From Streptomyces sp. KL109B (GTDB taxonomy: Bacteria > Actinomycetota > Actinomycetes > Streptomycetales > Streptomycetaceae): a DNA stretch of 64,000 nucleotides. The notes beneath the pieces were generated by a model. It did not search any database and was not told the origin of the DNA. It worked only from the letters and a program-made list of their open reading frames with translations. The translations under genes were made by a program, and so were the position numbers. Numbering within the stretch: the stretch's first letter is position 1; every line of letters starts with the position of its first letter. Below, in pieces: positions 26,655 through 35,540 of the stretch. Location: the NCBI RefSeq assembly GCF_030766935.1, contig NZ_JASERL010000003.1:124001-188000 (forward strand), written 5' to 3'.

Positions 26655-27604
26655 CGGACCCTGCCACTCCTTCGGCCCAGCCGCCCCCATCCTTCGTACT
26701 CCTCGACGTCCCCGGCGGTCACCGGGTGACCCACCGGGACGTCGCGGCGAACGGCGCGCGCTTCCACATCGCCGAGCTGGGCGACGGGCCGCTGGTGCTG
26801 CTGCTGCACGGCTTCCCGCAGTTCTGGTGGACGTGGCGGCACCAACTCGTCGCGCTCGCCGACGCGGGCTTCCGGGCCGTGGCGATGGACCTGCGAGGGG
26901 TGGGCGGCAGCGACCGTACGCCGCGGGGTTACGACCCGGCGAACCTCGCGCTCGACGTCACCGGCGTGATCCGGTCCCTGGGCGAGCCCGACGCCGCGCT
27001 CGTCGGCCATGACCTCGGCGGATATCTCGCCTGGACCGCGGCCGTGATGCGGCCCAAGCTGGTGCGCCGGCTCGCGGTCTCCTCGATGCCGCATCCGCGC
27101 CGCTGGCGCTCGGCGATGATCGCGGACTACCGGCAGTCGCGCTCGGGTTCGTACGTGTGGGGCTTCCAGCGGCCGTGGCTTCCCGAGCGTCAACTCCTCG
27201 CGAACGACGGCGAGTTGGTGGGCAAGCTGGTACGCGACTGGTCGGGGCCGCACCAGCCCGACGACGACACCGTGCGGACGTACCGGCAGGCCATGTGCAT
27301 CCCGTCGACCGCGCACTGCTCGATCGAGCCGTACCGGTGGATGGTGCGCTCCCTCGCGCGCCCCGACGGGATCCAGTTCAACCGGCGGATGAAGCGCCCC
27401 GTGCGCGTGCCGACGCTGCACCTGCACGGCTCCCTCGACCCGGTGATGCGCACGCGCAGCGCGGCGGGCTCCGGCGAATACGTCGAAGCGCCGTACCGCT
27501 GGCGGCTGTTCGACGGGCTCGGGCACTTCCCGCACGAGGAGGATCCCGTGGCATTCTCGAAGGAGCTCGTCAACTGGCTGAAGGATCCCGAACCGGATCG
27601 GTGA
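26651..27604 (+). CDS. Alpha/beta-fold hydrolase (epoxide hydrolase-like)
   Basis: A 317-residue hydrolase. It shows the oxyanion motif LLHGFPQFWWTWRHQ, the nucleophile elbow VGHDLGGYLAW with Asp as nucleophile, and the catalytic His in GLGHFPHEEDP. Asp in the G-x-D-x-G elbow points to the epoxide hydrolase/haloalkane dehalogenase branch. The substrate is unknown. Its start overlaps the holin-like gene by four bases. The conserved pairing with the holin-like gene and the convergent MarP protease is probably just shared core synteny. Confidence 0.87.
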   Translation: MTDPATPSAQPPPSFVLLDVPGGHRVTHRDVAANGARFHIAELGDGPLVLLLHGFPQFWWTWRHQLVALADAGFRAVAMDLRGVGGSDRTPRGYDPANLALDVTGVIRSLGEPDAALVGHDLGGYLAWTAAVMRPKLVRRLAVSSMPHPRRWRSAMIADYRQSRSGSYVWGFQRPWLPERQLLANDGELVGKLVRDWSGPHQPDDDTVRTYRQAMCIPSTAHCSIEPYRWMVRSLARPDGIQFNRRMKRPVRVPTLHLHGSLDPVMRTRSAAGSGEYVEAPYRWRLFDGLGHFPHEEDPVAFSKELVNWLKDPEPDR

Positions 27605-27733
27605 GCCCGGATCTCCCGGCTCGGACCGGCGCGGGAACGCCTGTGCTTCGAACGGCCAATTGCCCGGCGCATAACCCAATTTGGGGAGCGTGAGGGCGGT
27701 TACCGACCATGGGGCAGGGGCACACGTCGGGGT

Positions 27734-27919
27734 ATGGGCTGGACGCACGACTACGGTGACGCAGCACGCAATCGCCGCCCAGCGATGACGCTGGGCTCTC
27801 TCCAGAGGGGAGCGCCGGACAGCTGGTCGGCGCACGATCCCCGGCTGGGCATTCCTCGTATTCTGCGGCGCCGGGCCCGGTGGGTCTCCGCGCGGATCCG
27901 GCACGGCGGGCGGGGCTGA
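27734..27919 (+). CDS. Possible small basic protein
   Basis: A 61-codon frame with an ATG after GTCGGGGT. The product is Arg-rich (RRRARWVSARIRHGGRG at the end) with no recognisable domain. It lies in the 342-base gap (27605-27946) between the converging hydrolase and MarP genes, and its codon usage is only partly biased. It may be a real small protein or chance. Apart from this the gap shows nothing. Confidence 0.25.
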   Translation: MGWTHDYGDAARNRRPAMTLGSLQRGAPDSWSAHDPRLGIPRILRRRARWVSARIRHGGRG

Positions 27920-27946
27920 ACTCCCCTTCCGCGGCGGGTTCCCCGG

Positions 27947-29146
27947 CTACAGCGCGCAGGCGTCCGTGTCGACCTGCTGGCTCGCCCGGCGGCCGAGCGC
28001 GACGTCTCCGCTGATCTCGTCGCCGGAGAGCGCGTAGCCGGTCTGCGAGTCGTCGAGGGACTTCGCGAACACCACGCCGTACACCTTGCCGTCCGGAGTG
28101 AGCAGCGGGCCGCCGGAGTTGCCCTGGCGGACCGTCGCGAACAGCGAGTACACATCGCGCCGCACGGTGCCCCGGTGGTAGATGTCCGGGCCGTCCGCCG
28201 TGATGCGGCCGCGTACGCGCGCGGGACGGACGTCGTACGCGCCGTTCTCCGGGAAGCCCGCGACGATCGCGCCGCCGCCGCGCTGCGCGTCGGCGTCGGT
28301 GAACTGGAGCGGGGGCGCCTTCAGGGCCGGCACGTCCAGGACCGCGATGTCGCGCTTCCAGTCGTAGAGCACGACCTTCGCGTCGTAGCGCACGCCCTCG
28401 CCGCCTATCTGGACGGTGGGTTCGTCGACGCCGCCGACCACGTGCGCGTTCGTCATCACGCGGCGGTCCGAGAAGACGAAGCCGGTGCCTTCGAGGACCT
28501 TGCCGCAACTGGGCGCCTGGCCCACGACCTTGACGATGGAACGCTTCGCGGTGAGCGCCGTCCTGCTGTTCGCAAGGGCCGGGTCCGGCGGCTTCACCTC
28601 GGCGATCGGCTCGTTCGCGAACGGGCTGAAGACCTGCGGGAACCCGTTCTGCGCGAGCGTGGAGGAGAAGTTGGCGAACCAGCTGTTGGCCTGCGTGGGC
28701 AGCGCCTGCGCGACGCCGAGCAGCACCTTCGAATTGCGTACTTCCTTGCCGAGCGTGGGCAGCGTGGTGCCGGCGAGCGCGGAACCTATCAGCCATGCCA
28801 CCAGGAGCATCGCCGCCACGTTGACCACCGCGCCGCCCGTCGCGTCGAGCGCGCGGGCCGGGGACCACGTGATGTACCGGCGCAGCTTGTTGCCCAAGTG
28901 CGTGGTGAAGGCCTGGCCCACGGAGGCGCAGACGATCACGACGACCACGGCGACGACCGCGGCGGTCGTGGTGACCTCCGCGTCGCTGGTGATCGCGTCC
29001 CACAGGACGGGCAGCGCGTAGACCGCGACGAGGCCGCCGCCGAGGAAGCCGATCACCGACAGGATGCCGACGACGAAGCCCTGGCGGTAGCCGACGATCG
29101 CGAACCACACGGCGGCGGCGAGCAGCAGGAAATCCAGCACGTTCAC
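27947..29146 (-). CDS. MarP-type membrane serine protease (CvpA + trypsin-like)
   Basis: A 399-residue protein. Residues about 1-165 form four membrane helices of the CvpA (colicin V production) type. From about residue 205 there is a periplasmic chymotrypsin-fold protease with His235 (MTNAHVVGG), Asp in RDIAVLDVP, and Ser344 in the GNSGGPLL motif. Mycobacterium MarP has this architecture and is needed for acid and oxidative stress resistance by cleaving a peptidoglycan hydrolase; a similar envelope role is inferred here. The start is the ATG before NVLDFLLLAAAV. Two cysteines in the protease domain could form the regulatory disulfide. Confidence 0.9.
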   Translation of the reverse strand: MNVLDFLLLAAAVWFAIVGYRQGFVVGILSVIGFLGGGLVAVYALPVLWDAITSDAEVTTTAAVVAVVVVIVCASVGQAFTTHLGNKLRRYITWSPARALDATGGAVVNVAAMLLVAWLIGSALAGTTLPTLGKEVRNSKVLLGVAQALPTQANSWFANFSSTLAQNGFPQVFSPFANEPIAEVKPPDPALANSRTALTAKRSIVKVVGQAPSCGKVLEGTGFVFSDRRVMTNAHVVGGVDEPTVQIGGEGVRYDAKVVLYDWKRDIAVLDVPALKAPPLQFTDADAQRGGGAIVAGFPENGAYDVRPARVRGRITADGPDIYHRGTVRRDVYSLFATVRQGNSGGPLLTPDGKVYGVVFAKSLDDSQTGYALSGDEISGDVALGRRASQQVDTDACAL

Positions 29147-29180
29147 CGATTCACGCCCCGCCTCGCATGTCGCCCCGCCC

Positions 29181-29234
29181 CTGTCGGCCCGTGCACTGTC
29201 GGCCCGTGCACTGTCGGCCCGTGCACTGTCGGCC
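29181..29234. repeat. 15-bp tandem repeat upstream of the protease gene
   Basis: CTGTCGGCCCGTGCA is repeated three times exactly (29181, 29196, 29211) plus a partial fourth copy, 35 bases upstream of the MarP start codon. A 14-base duplication of TTCCGGCCCCTGG follows at about 29250-29278. The array lies in the promoter or 5' leader of the protease gene. Confidence 0.7.
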
Positions 29235-29301
29235 GTGCTCCTCGATACCTTCCGGCCCCTGGTCTTCCGGCCCCTGCGCCTCGTTCACGGCGACCACCCT
29301 G

Positions 29302-30078
29302 TCACGACCGCCAATCGAGTGGGACCGTCTTTGATCGGTCCCAGGGGCGCTCCCACCCGGCGTAGTGCAGCAGCCGGTCGATCACGCCCGCGGTGAAGCC
29401 CCAGACGAGGGCCGATTCCACCAGGAAGGCGGGGCCCTGGTGGCCGCTCGGGTGGACCGTCGTCGCCCGGTTCGCCGGGTCGGTGAGATCCGCCACGGGG
29501 ACCGTGAAGACGCGCGCCGTCTCCGCCGGGTCGACCGCGGCGACGGGTGAGGGCACCCGCCACCACCCCAGTACGGGCGTGACGACGAAACCGCTCACCG
29601 GGATGTACAGCTTCGGCAGCACGCCGAAGAGCTGGACGCCGCCCGGGTCGAGCCCGGTCTCCTCCCACGCCTCCCGCAGCGCGGCCCGCAGCGGTCCTTC
29701 GGCGAGCGGGTCGCCGTCCTCCGGGTCGAGGGCGCCGCCGGGGAACGAGGGCTGGCCCGCGTGGGATCTGAGCGAGCCGGAGCGCTCCATGAGCAGCAGC
29801 TCGGGGCCGCGCTCGCCCTCGCCGAACAGGATCAGCACGGCGGACTGCCGGCCGGCCCCGCTCTCGGGCGGCAGGAAGCGGCTGAGCTGCTCGCCGCGGA
29901 CGGTGGCGGCGGCGTGCGCGACGGGGTCAAGCCAGTCGGGGAGGCCGTCGGTGCGGAGGGTGACGTCGGAGGGTGGCGGGGTGCCGGGGCCGCCGTGCCC
30001 CGGGCCGTGCGACCCGGTCCGGCCCGCCGCCCCCTCCGCCTCGCCGCTCAACTCGCCGATCTCGCTCACGTGCTTCAT
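29302..30078 (-). CDS. Nudix CoA pyrophosphatase (NudL-like)
   Basis: A 258-residue Nudix hydrolase. The Nudix box is present (GGALDPEDGDPLAEGPLRAA, then LREAWEETGLD), and it is preceded by the UPF0035 motif LLMERSGSLRSHAGQPSFPGG that marks the CoA-cleaving NudL/PCD1 subgroup. Such enzymes hydrolyse CoA or acyl-CoA to phosphopantetheine and 3',5'-ADP. The N-terminal 40 residues are Gly/Pro-rich. The ATG at 30078 has GAGGGGG upstream; a GTG at 30138 overlapping the nth stop (GTGA) is an alternative start. Confidence 0.88.
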   Translation of the reverse strand: MKHVSEIGELSGEAEGAAGRTGSHGPGHGGPGTPPPSDVTLRTDGLPDWLDPVAHAAATVRGEQLSRFLPPESGAGRQSAVLILFGEGERGPELLLMERSGSLRSHAGQPSFPGGALDPEDGDPLAEGPLRAALREAWEETGLDPGGVQLFGVLPKLYIPVSGFVVTPVLGWWRVPSPVAAVDPAETARVFTVPVADLTDPANRATTVHPSGHQGPAFLVESALVWGFTAGVIDRLLHYAGWERPWDRSKTVPLDWRS

Positions 30079-30134
30079 CGCCGCCCCCTCGCGGTGTGCT
30101 GGGCCAACCCCCGACTGCCCTCCGATACGGTCCG

Positions 30135-31013
30135 TCACGCCTCCCGGCCGGGCAGGGGCGGGGCCGGGAGCCCACCCGCGTCCAGATACGACTTCGGCGG
30201 CTTCAGGCGCTGGCCGGGGAAGCCGCCCTTCTCGTACTTGAGCAGCTTCTTGGCCTTCTCCGGGTCCGTCTCGCCCTCTCCGTACGCCGGGCAGAGCGGG
30301 GCGATCGGGCAGGCGCCGCAGGCCGGTTTGCGGGAGTGGCAGATGCGGCGGCCGTGGAAGATCACGTTGTGACTCAGCTGGGTCCACTCGCTCTTCGGGA
30401 AGAGCGCGCCGACCGCCTGCTCGACCTTGTCCGGGTCCGTCTCCTCGGTCCACTTCCAGCGGCGCACCAGGCGGCCGAAGTGCGTGTCGACGGTGATGCC
30501 GGGCCTGCCGAAGGCGTTGCCGAGGACGACGAAGGCGGTCTTGCGGCCCACGCCGGGCAGCTTGACCAGGTCTTCGAGGCGGCCTGGCACCTCGCCGCCG
30601 AAGTCCTCGCTCAGCGCCTTGGCCAGGCCCATGATCGAGCGCGTCTTGGCGCGGAAGAAGCCGGTCGGCCGGATCAGCTCCTCGACCTCCTCCGGATTGG
30701 CCGCGGCCAGGTCCTCGGGGGTCGGATACGCCGCGAACAGGGCGGGCGTCGTCTGGTTGACCCGCAGGTCCGTCGTCTGGGCCGACATGACCGTGGCCAC
30801 CAGGAGCTGGAAGGGGTTCTCGAAGTCCAGCTCCGGGTGCGCGTACGGGTACACCTCCGCGAGCTCCCGGTTGATCTTCCGGGCGCGGCGGACGAGCGCG
30901 GTGTGCGACTCGGGCTTCTTCGCGGCCGTCGTCTTCTTCGGGGCCGTCGTCTTCTTCGCGGCGGCCGTCGTCTTCGCCGCGGCCGGCTTCGTCTTCTTCG
31001 CGGGCGCAGTCAT
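30135..31013 (-). CDS. nth: Endonuclease III
   Basis: A 292-residue DNA glycosylase/AP lyase of base excision repair. It has the helix-hairpin-helix LPGVGRKTA with the catalytic Lys, the catalytic Asp in VDTHFGR, and a 4Fe-4S loop C-x6-C-x2-C-x5-C ([17 protein letters not shown]). The first 35 residues are Lys/Ala/Thr repeats ([17 protein letters not shown]), like a histone H1 tail, which probably adds DNA affinity and is extra relative to E. coli Nth. It is followed closely by the Nudix gene on the same strand and diverges from crp. Confidence 0.95.
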   Translation of the reverse strand: MTAPAKKTKPAAAKTTAAAKKTTAPKKTTAAKKPESHTALVRRARKINRELAEVYPYAHPELDFENPFQLLVATVMSAQTTDLRVNQTTPALFAAYPTPEDLAAANPEEVEELIRPTGFFRAKTRSIMGLAKALSEDFGGEVPGRLEDLVKLPGVGRKTAFVVLGNAFGRPGITVDTHFGRLVRRWKWTEETDPDKVEQAVGALFPKSEWTQLSHNVIFHGRRICHSRKPACGACPIAPLCPAYGEGETDPEKAKKLLKYEKGGFPGQRLKPPKSYLDAGGLPAPPLPGREA

Positions 31014-31271
31014 CGGCTAGGCGGCCTTCCCCTGTACGAACACGGACCTGAGTACGGGCGCGGAGGCAGCCTCCGAAGGCTGTTCGCCCACAGCGGAATC
31101 ACGGTCTCCCATTACCGTCACGACCCCCTCCGCCTGCGCTCTCACCGGCATTTTGAACACTCGGCCAGCCTAAAGCCCGGCACTGACATCCGCCCCGAAG
31201 CCGCCGGATCGCTCCACGATTGGCCCCCTCCCCCTCGGGTTGTGGCGCGGGTGCGGCAGACTTGTGTACGA

Positions 31272-31285
31272 GTGACTGATCACAC
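31272..31285. promoter_or_regulatory. Candidate Crp site upstream of crp
   Basis: GTGACTGATCACAC (GTG-N8-CAC, with an inner TGATCA palindrome) resembles the symmetric GTG...CAC half-sites bound by Crp proteins. It lies about 110 bases before the crp start in the 380-base divergent gap (31014-31393) between nth and crp, so autoregulation is possible. I see no other gene or strong hairpin in the gap. Confidence 0.3.
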
Positions 31286-31393
31286 TGTTTGGACCGTCCG
31301 GCAAAATGGGCAGTGGAAATGATCGACAACCGGGGCGATCCGGTCGATTCGATCGGGTCCAGTCCCGATGCAGGCGACATAGGAGAGAAACTC

Positions 31394-32068
31394 GTGGACG
31401 ACGTTCTGCGGCGCGCCCCGCTCTTCGCGGCGCTCGATGACGAGCAGGCCGCGGAGCTCCGCGCCTCCATGAGTGAGGTGACCCTCGCACGCGGCGACGC
31501 CCTGTTCCACGAGGGCGACCCCGGAGACCGCCTGTACGTGGTCACCGAGGGCAAGGTGAAGCTCCACCGCACTTCCCCCGACGGGCGCGAGAACATGCTC
31601 GCCGTCCTCGGCCCCGGCGAGCTGATCGGCGAGCTGTCGCTGTTCGACCCGGGACCGCGCACCGCCACCGCCAGCGCCCTCACCGAGGTCAAGCTGCTCG
31701 GCCTCGGCCACGGCGACCTGACGCCCTGGCTGAGCGCCCGGCCCGAGGTGGCCACCGCGCTGCTGCGCGCCGTCGCACGGCGCCTGCGCAAGACCAACGA
31801 CCAGATGTCCGACCTGGTCTTCTCCGACGTGCCGGGCCGGGTGGCCCGCGCCCTGCTCGACCTGTCGCGCCGCTTCGGCGTGCAGTCCGAGGAAGGCATC
31901 CACGTCGTGCACGACCTGACGCAGGAAGAGCTGGCCCAGCTGGTCGGCGCCTCCCGCGAGACGGTCAACAAGGCGCTCGCGGACTTCGCGGGCCGCGGCT
32001 GGCTCCGCCTGGAGGCCCGCGCCGTGATCCTCCTGGACGTGGAGCGCCTCGCGAAGCGCTCGCGCTGA
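31394..32068 (+). CDS. crp: cAMP receptor protein
   Basis: A 224-residue CRP/FNR regulator. It has an N-terminal cyclic-nucleotide domain (about 20-120, phosphate-binding cassette GELIGELSLFDPGPRTATAS) and a C-terminal winged helix with recognition helix SRETVNKALADF. Length and sequence agree with the S. coelicolor Crp as I remember it, which controls germination, development and antibiotic synthesis. The GTG start has AGGAGA five bases upstream and yields exactly 224 residues; upstream in-frame ATGs at 31289 and 31319 lack such support. It is a single-gene unit closed by a strong terminator. Confidence 0.95.
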   Translation: MDDVLRRAPLFAALDDEQAAELRASMSEVTLARGDALFHEGDPGDRLYVVTEGKVKLHRTSPDGRENMLAVLGPGELIGELSLFDPGPRTATASALTEVKLLGLGHGDLTPWLSARPEVATALLRAVARRLRKTNDQMSDLVFSDVPGRVARALLDLSRRFGVQSEEGIHVVHDLTQEELAQLVGASRETVNKALADFAGRGWLRLEARAVILLDVERLAKRSR

Positions 32069-32087
32069 CACGACGCGCCTCACACGC

Positions 32088-32142
32088 CTCTACGTAGAAG
32101 GGTCCCGCCACACGAACCGTGGCGGGACCCTTCTACGTAGAG
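32088..32142 (+). terminator. Very strong bidirectional hairpin after crp
   Basis: A perfect 24-bp inverted repeat (32088-32111 with 32119-32142) with a 7-base loop; the arms begin CTCTACGTAGAAGGGTCCCG. It ends crp transcription and lies just before the ECF sigma gene, whose promoter must lie within or after it. Confidence 0.9.
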
Positions 32143-32172
32143 CCACGAACAACCACACAAGGGGAGCCGCTC

Positions 32173-33087
32173 ATGACCCAGCCGCCCGATGATCTCGTCA
32201 CCCGTTTCGAGGCCGAGCGCGGGCGGCTGCGCTCCGTGGCGTACCGGATGCTCGGTTCGCTGAGCGAGGCCGAGGACGCCGTGCAGGAGGGCTGGCTGCG
32301 GCTGCAGCGGGTCTCATCCGACGGCAGCGACGACGTACGGAATCTGAGCGGCTGGCTGACGACCGTCGTCGGGCGGATCTGCCTCGACATGCTGCGGGCC
32401 CGCTCGTCGCGCCGCGAGGAGCCCCTGGAGGACGGCTCGGACGGCTCGGACGGCCTGGTCGAGGTCCGCGTCCCGGACCCGGTGGTGCGCCCCGCCGACC
32501 CCGTCCAGGAGGCCGAACTCGCGGACTCCGTAGGGCTCGCGCTGCTCGTCGTGCTCGACACGCTCGCGCCCGCCGAGCGCCTCGCCTTCGTGCTGCACGA
32601 CATGTTCGCGGTGCCCTTCGAGGAGCTGGCGCCCGTCGTGGAGCGCACGCCCGCGGCGACCAGGCAGCTGGCGAGCCGCGCGCGGCGCCGCGTACAGGGC
32701 GCGACGGTGCCGCCCGACACCTCGCTGGCCCGGCAGCGCGAGGTCGTCGACGCCTGGCTGGCCGCCACGCGCGTGGGGGACTTCGAAGCGCTGCTGGAAC
32801 TCCTCGACCCGGACGTCCTGCTGCGGGTCGACGCGGGCGGCGGCACCGCGTCCGGGCTGCTGCGCGGGAGCCTGGCCGTCGCCAAGCAGGCCGCGTTCTA
32901 CGGGAAGTTGGCGCAGGCCGCGTACCCGGCGGTCGTCGGCGACACGCTCGGCATCGTGCAGGCGCCCCGCGGCCAGGTCGTCGGGGTGCTCGCCTTCACG
33001 TTCCGGGGCGGCAAGGTGGTCGGGGTCGACATCATCGCCGACCCGCCGCGGCTCGCCGCCCTGGGCATCAAGTGGGCGTCTTCTTAA
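32173..33087 (+). CDS. ECF sigma factor with C-terminal SnoaL-like domain (SigJ/ECF41 type)
   Basis: A 304-residue sigma factor. Region 2 (about 5-75: RLRSVAYRMLGSLSEAEDAVQEGWLRLQ) and region 4 (about 130-185, with FEELAPVVERTPAATRQLASRARRRV) are followed by a SnoaL-like domain (about 195-304). That C-terminal domain, with the DAGGGTAS loop corresponding to the DGGGK motif, is the hallmark of ECF41/SigJ factors, where it acts as a built-in regulator in place of a separate anti-sigma factor. The usual carboxymuconolactone decarboxylase-like partner gene is not adjacent. The ATG follows AAGGGGAG. Confidence 0.88.
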   Translation: MTQPPDDLVTRFEAERGRLRSVAYRMLGSLSEAEDAVQEGWLRLQRVSSDGSDDVRNLSGWLTTVVGRICLDMLRARSSRREEPLEDGSDGSDGLVEVRVPDPVVRPADPVQEAELADSVGLALLVVLDTLAPAERLAFVLHDMFAVPFEELAPVVERTPAATRQLASRARRRVQGATVPPDTSLARQREVVDAWLAATRVGDFEALLELLDPDVLLRVDAGGGTASGLLRGSLAVAKQAAFYGKLAQAAYPAVVGDTLGIVQAPRGQVVGVLAFTFRGGKVVGVDIIADPPRLAALGIKWASS

Positions 33088-33094
33088 GGATGTT

Positions 33095-33925
33095 CTAGAT
33101 CAACCCGTGTTCGCGCAGATAGTCGAGCTGGGCCCGCACGCTCAGCTCGGCCGCCGGCCACAGGGAGCGGTCCACGTCCGCGTACACGTGCGCCACGACG
33201 TCCGGCGCGGACACGAACCCGTCCTCGACGGCCGTCTCCACCTGGGCGAGGCGGCCCGCGCGGTGCGCGAGGTAGAACTCGACGGCGCCCTGGGCGTCTT
33301 CGAGCACGGGGCCGTGGCCCGGCAGCACCGTGTGCGCCCCGTCGTCGACCGTCAGCGAGCGCAGGCGGCGCAGCGAGTCCAGATAGTCGCCCAGGCGGCC
33401 GTCCGGGTGCGCGACCACGGTCGTGCCGCGGCCGAGGATGGTGTCGCCCGTCAGGACGGCCTGGTCGGCCGGGAGATGGAAGCACAGCGAGTCCGCGGTG
33501 TGGCCGGGGGTCGGCACGACGCGCATCTCCAGGCCGCCCGTGGTGATCACGTCACCGGCCGCCAGGCCCTCGTCGCCGAGCCGCAGCGCCGGGTCGAGCG
33601 CCCGCACCTTCGTCCCGGTCAACTCGGCGAACCGGCCCGCCCCTTCGGCGTGGTCCGGGTGGCCGTGCGTGAGGAGGGTGAGCGCGACCCGCTTGCCCGC
33701 CTTCTCGGCGACGTCCACGACGGCGCGCAGGTGGTCGTCGTCCAGCGGGCCCGGATCGACGACGACGGCGAGGTCGCTGTCCGGTTCGGCGACGATCCAG
33801 GTGTTGGTGCCGTCGAGGGTCATCGCGGACGGGTTCGGCGCAAGGACGTTGACCGCGCGGGCGGTGGCGGGGCCCGAGAGGACCCCGCCGCGCGGCTGCC
33901 CCGGCAGTGCGGCGGCTTCGGTCAT
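33095..33925 (-). CDS. Metallo-beta-lactamase-fold hydrolase (LACTB2/RNase-like)
   Basis: A 276-residue protein with the MBL signature THGHPDHAEGA (HxHxDH), further metal ligands in PTPGHTADSL and LTGDTILG, and GHGP near the C terminus. The C-terminal helical extension resembles the LACTB2/glyoxalase II-like group. The substrate is unknown, possibly RNA or a thioester. The ATG overlaps the stop of the upstream Nudix gene by one base (TGATG), so the two are made together. It converges on the ECF gene with seven bases between stops. Confidence 0.85.
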   Translation of the reverse strand: MTEAAALPGQPRGGVLSGPATARAVNVLAPNPSAMTLDGTNTWIVAEPDSDLAVVVDPGPLDDDHLRAVVDVAEKAGKRVALTLLTHGHPDHAEGAGRFAELTGTKVRALDPALRLGDEGLAAGDVITTGGLEMRVVPTPGHTADSLCFHLPADQAVLTGDTILGRGTTVVAHPDGRLGDYLDSLRRLRSLTVDDGAHTVLPGHGPVLEDAQGAVEFYLAHRAGRLAQVETAVEDGFVSAPDVVAHVYADVDRSLWPAAELSVRAQLDYLREHGLI

Positions 33926-34824
33926 CAGGAGGCTCCCCCGTTCTGCCCGTTCCGGTCGGATCCGCCGGTCGGGATGTGCTTGGTGAACTCGTCGTGCCCC
34001 GGCCAGGACAGCACCAACTCGCCCTCCTCCAGGCGCGCCTGGGCCAGTACGGGGGTGAGGTCGCGCCCCGCCGCCCCTTCGAGGGCGTCGCCCACGCGCG
34101 CGTACTCGGCAAGCGTGCGCAGCGTCGCGATCGTCGGCGGCATCATCGACAGCTCGCCCTGGTCGTACGCCGCCGCGGCCCGCCCCGGCCTGATCCACAC
34201 GGTGCGGTCGGCCTCGGAGGAGTCGTCGCTGGTGCGCTGGCCCGCCGGGAGGGCGGCCACGAAGAACCACGTGTCGTAGCGGCGCGGTTCGAACTCGGGG
34301 GTGATCCAGCGGGCCCAGGCGCCGAGCAGGTCGGAGCGGAGCACCAGACCGCGGTCGTCCAGGAACTCGGCGAAGGACAGGTCCCGGTCGATCAGCGCCT
34401 GCCGGGCGGCCTGCCAGCGCTCGCCCGTGGTGTCGTCGACAACGGTGTCCGGAGTGGGGCCCGCGAGCAGCACACCCGCCTCCTCGAACGTCTCCCGTAC
34501 GGCGGCGCAGACGATCGCCTGCGCCTCCCGTTCCGGTACGCCGAGGCGCGCGGCCCACTCCGCGCGCGTGGGGCCCGCCCAGCGGACGAGCCGGTCGTCG
34601 TCGCGGGGGTCGACCCCGCCTCCCGGATACGCGTAGGCCCCGGCCGCGAACTTCATCGACGTACGTCTGCGGAGCATGTGCACCTCGACGCCCGAAGCGG
34701 CTTCGCCGGATCTGAGCAGCATCACCGTCGCCGCGCGGCGCGGAGTCGCCGGTGTGAGCGTGCCGGCGGCGAGGGCGCGGATACGTTCCGGCCACTCGGG
34801 GGGATACCACTGCCCGTTTGCCAT
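33925..34824 (-). CDS. Nudix hydrolase with insertion (NUDT19-like)
   Basis: A 299-residue Nudix-fold protein. The Gly part of the box (YPGGGVDPRDDD) and the catalytic part (AAVRETFEEAGVLL) are separated by about 30 extra residues. That split box is typical of the NUDT19/RP2p group, whose animal members cut CoA. The metal-binding Glu residues (RETFEEAG) are intact. The ATG follows AACGGGCAG. The gene overlaps the MBL gene downstream. The C-terminal tail is hydrophilic and Gly/Asn-rich. Confidence 0.82.
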   Translation of the reverse strand: MANGQWYPPEWPERIRALAAGTLTPATPRRAATVMLLRSGEAASGVEVHMLRRRTSMKFAAGAYAYPGGGVDPRDDDRLVRWAGPTRAEWAARLGVPEREAQAIVCAAVRETFEEAGVLLAGPTPDTVVDDTTGERWQAARQALIDRDLSFAEFLDDRGLVLRSDLLGAWARWITPEFEPRRYDTWFFVAALPAGQRTSDDSSEADRTVWIRPGRAAAAYDQGELSMMPPTIATLRTLAEYARVGDALEGAAGRDLTPVLAQARLEEGELVLSWPGHDEFTKHIPTGGSDRNGQNGGAS

Positions 34825-34886
34825 GGCCGGAGGCTAACGGGTGGCGGCTGGATGTTCGAGAGGTGCCACCCGCCCGGGGTTGCGGT

Positions 34887-34989
34887 CGCGGGGCTCTGCC
34901 CCGGACCCCGCTGCTCAATCGCCGCAGGGGCTCCACATGCCCAGCCCCGCCGGCGTTCGAGGCGCAGGGGTCCGGGGCAGAGCCCCGCG
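34887..34989. repeat. Head-to-head pair of REP-like repeats (copies 3 and 4)
   Basis: The outer 23 bases (CGCGGGGCTCTGCCCCGGAC plus CCC) are a perfect inverted repeat of 34967-34989. Inside lie the two variable CTGCTCAATCGCCG and GTTCGAGGCGCAG arms. The pair forms a bacterial interspersed mosaic-type unit between the Nudix gene start and the RidA stop, and may act as a transcription or mRNA-end barrier. Confidence 0.8.
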
Positions 34990-35018
34990 AACCACCCGCC
35001 CAGGACTCCGCGGAGCGG

Positions 35019-35540
35019 TTACGCCTCGGTGAGCTCCACCTGGATCTCGACCTCGACCGGCGCGTCCAGCGGCAGGACCGCCACGCCGACCGCGCTGCGC
35101 GCGTGCACGCCCTTGTCGCCGAGGACCTCGCCGAGCAGCTCGCTCGCGCCGTTGATGACGCCGGGCTGGCCGGTGAAGTCCGTGGCGGAGGCGACGAAGC
35201 CGACGACCTTCACGACCCGCGCGATGCGGTCCAGGTCACCGGCGACCGACTTCACGGCGGCCAGCGCGTTCAGCGCGCACGTGCGAGCCAGGTCCTTGGC
35301 CTGCTCGTCCGTGACCTCGTCGCCGACCTTGCCGGTCAGCGGCAGCTTGCCGTCGACCATGGGCAGCTGCCCCGCCGTGTACACGTACACGCCGGACTGC
35401 ACGGCCGGCTGGTACGCGGCCACCGGCGGCACCACGGGCGGCAGGGTCAGGCCCAGCTCGGCGAGCCGCGCGTCGACGACGCCTCCCGCCCGTCGCCCGC
35501 CACCACCCTCAACCGAGGTGCTTCGCGCCGCCCCTGTCAT
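35019..35540 (-). CDS. RidA family protein
   Basis: A 173-residue member of the RidA/YjgF/UK114 family, whose classical members hydrolyse reactive enamine/imine intermediates. The core (about 45-173) has VYVYTAGQLPM and a LARTCALNALAAVK helix. The usual active-site Arg of RidA (in the R-x-x-V-x-V-x-x-A motif near the C terminus) is not obvious: the segment reads ARSAVGVAVLPLDAPVEVE, which does contain Arg before the S-A-V-G core. The first 25 residues are a Gly/Arg-rich extension. The ATG overlaps the DUF4177 gene stop (ATGA). Confidence 0.8.
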   Translation of the reverse strand: MTGAARSTSVEGGGGRRAGGVVDARLAELGLTLPPVVPPVAAYQPAVQSGVYVYTAGQLPMVDGKLPLTGKVGDEVTDEQAKDLARTCALNALAAVKSVAGDLDRIARVVKVVGFVASATDFTGQPGVINGASELLGEVLGDKGVHARSAVGVAVLPLDAPVEVEIQVELTEA

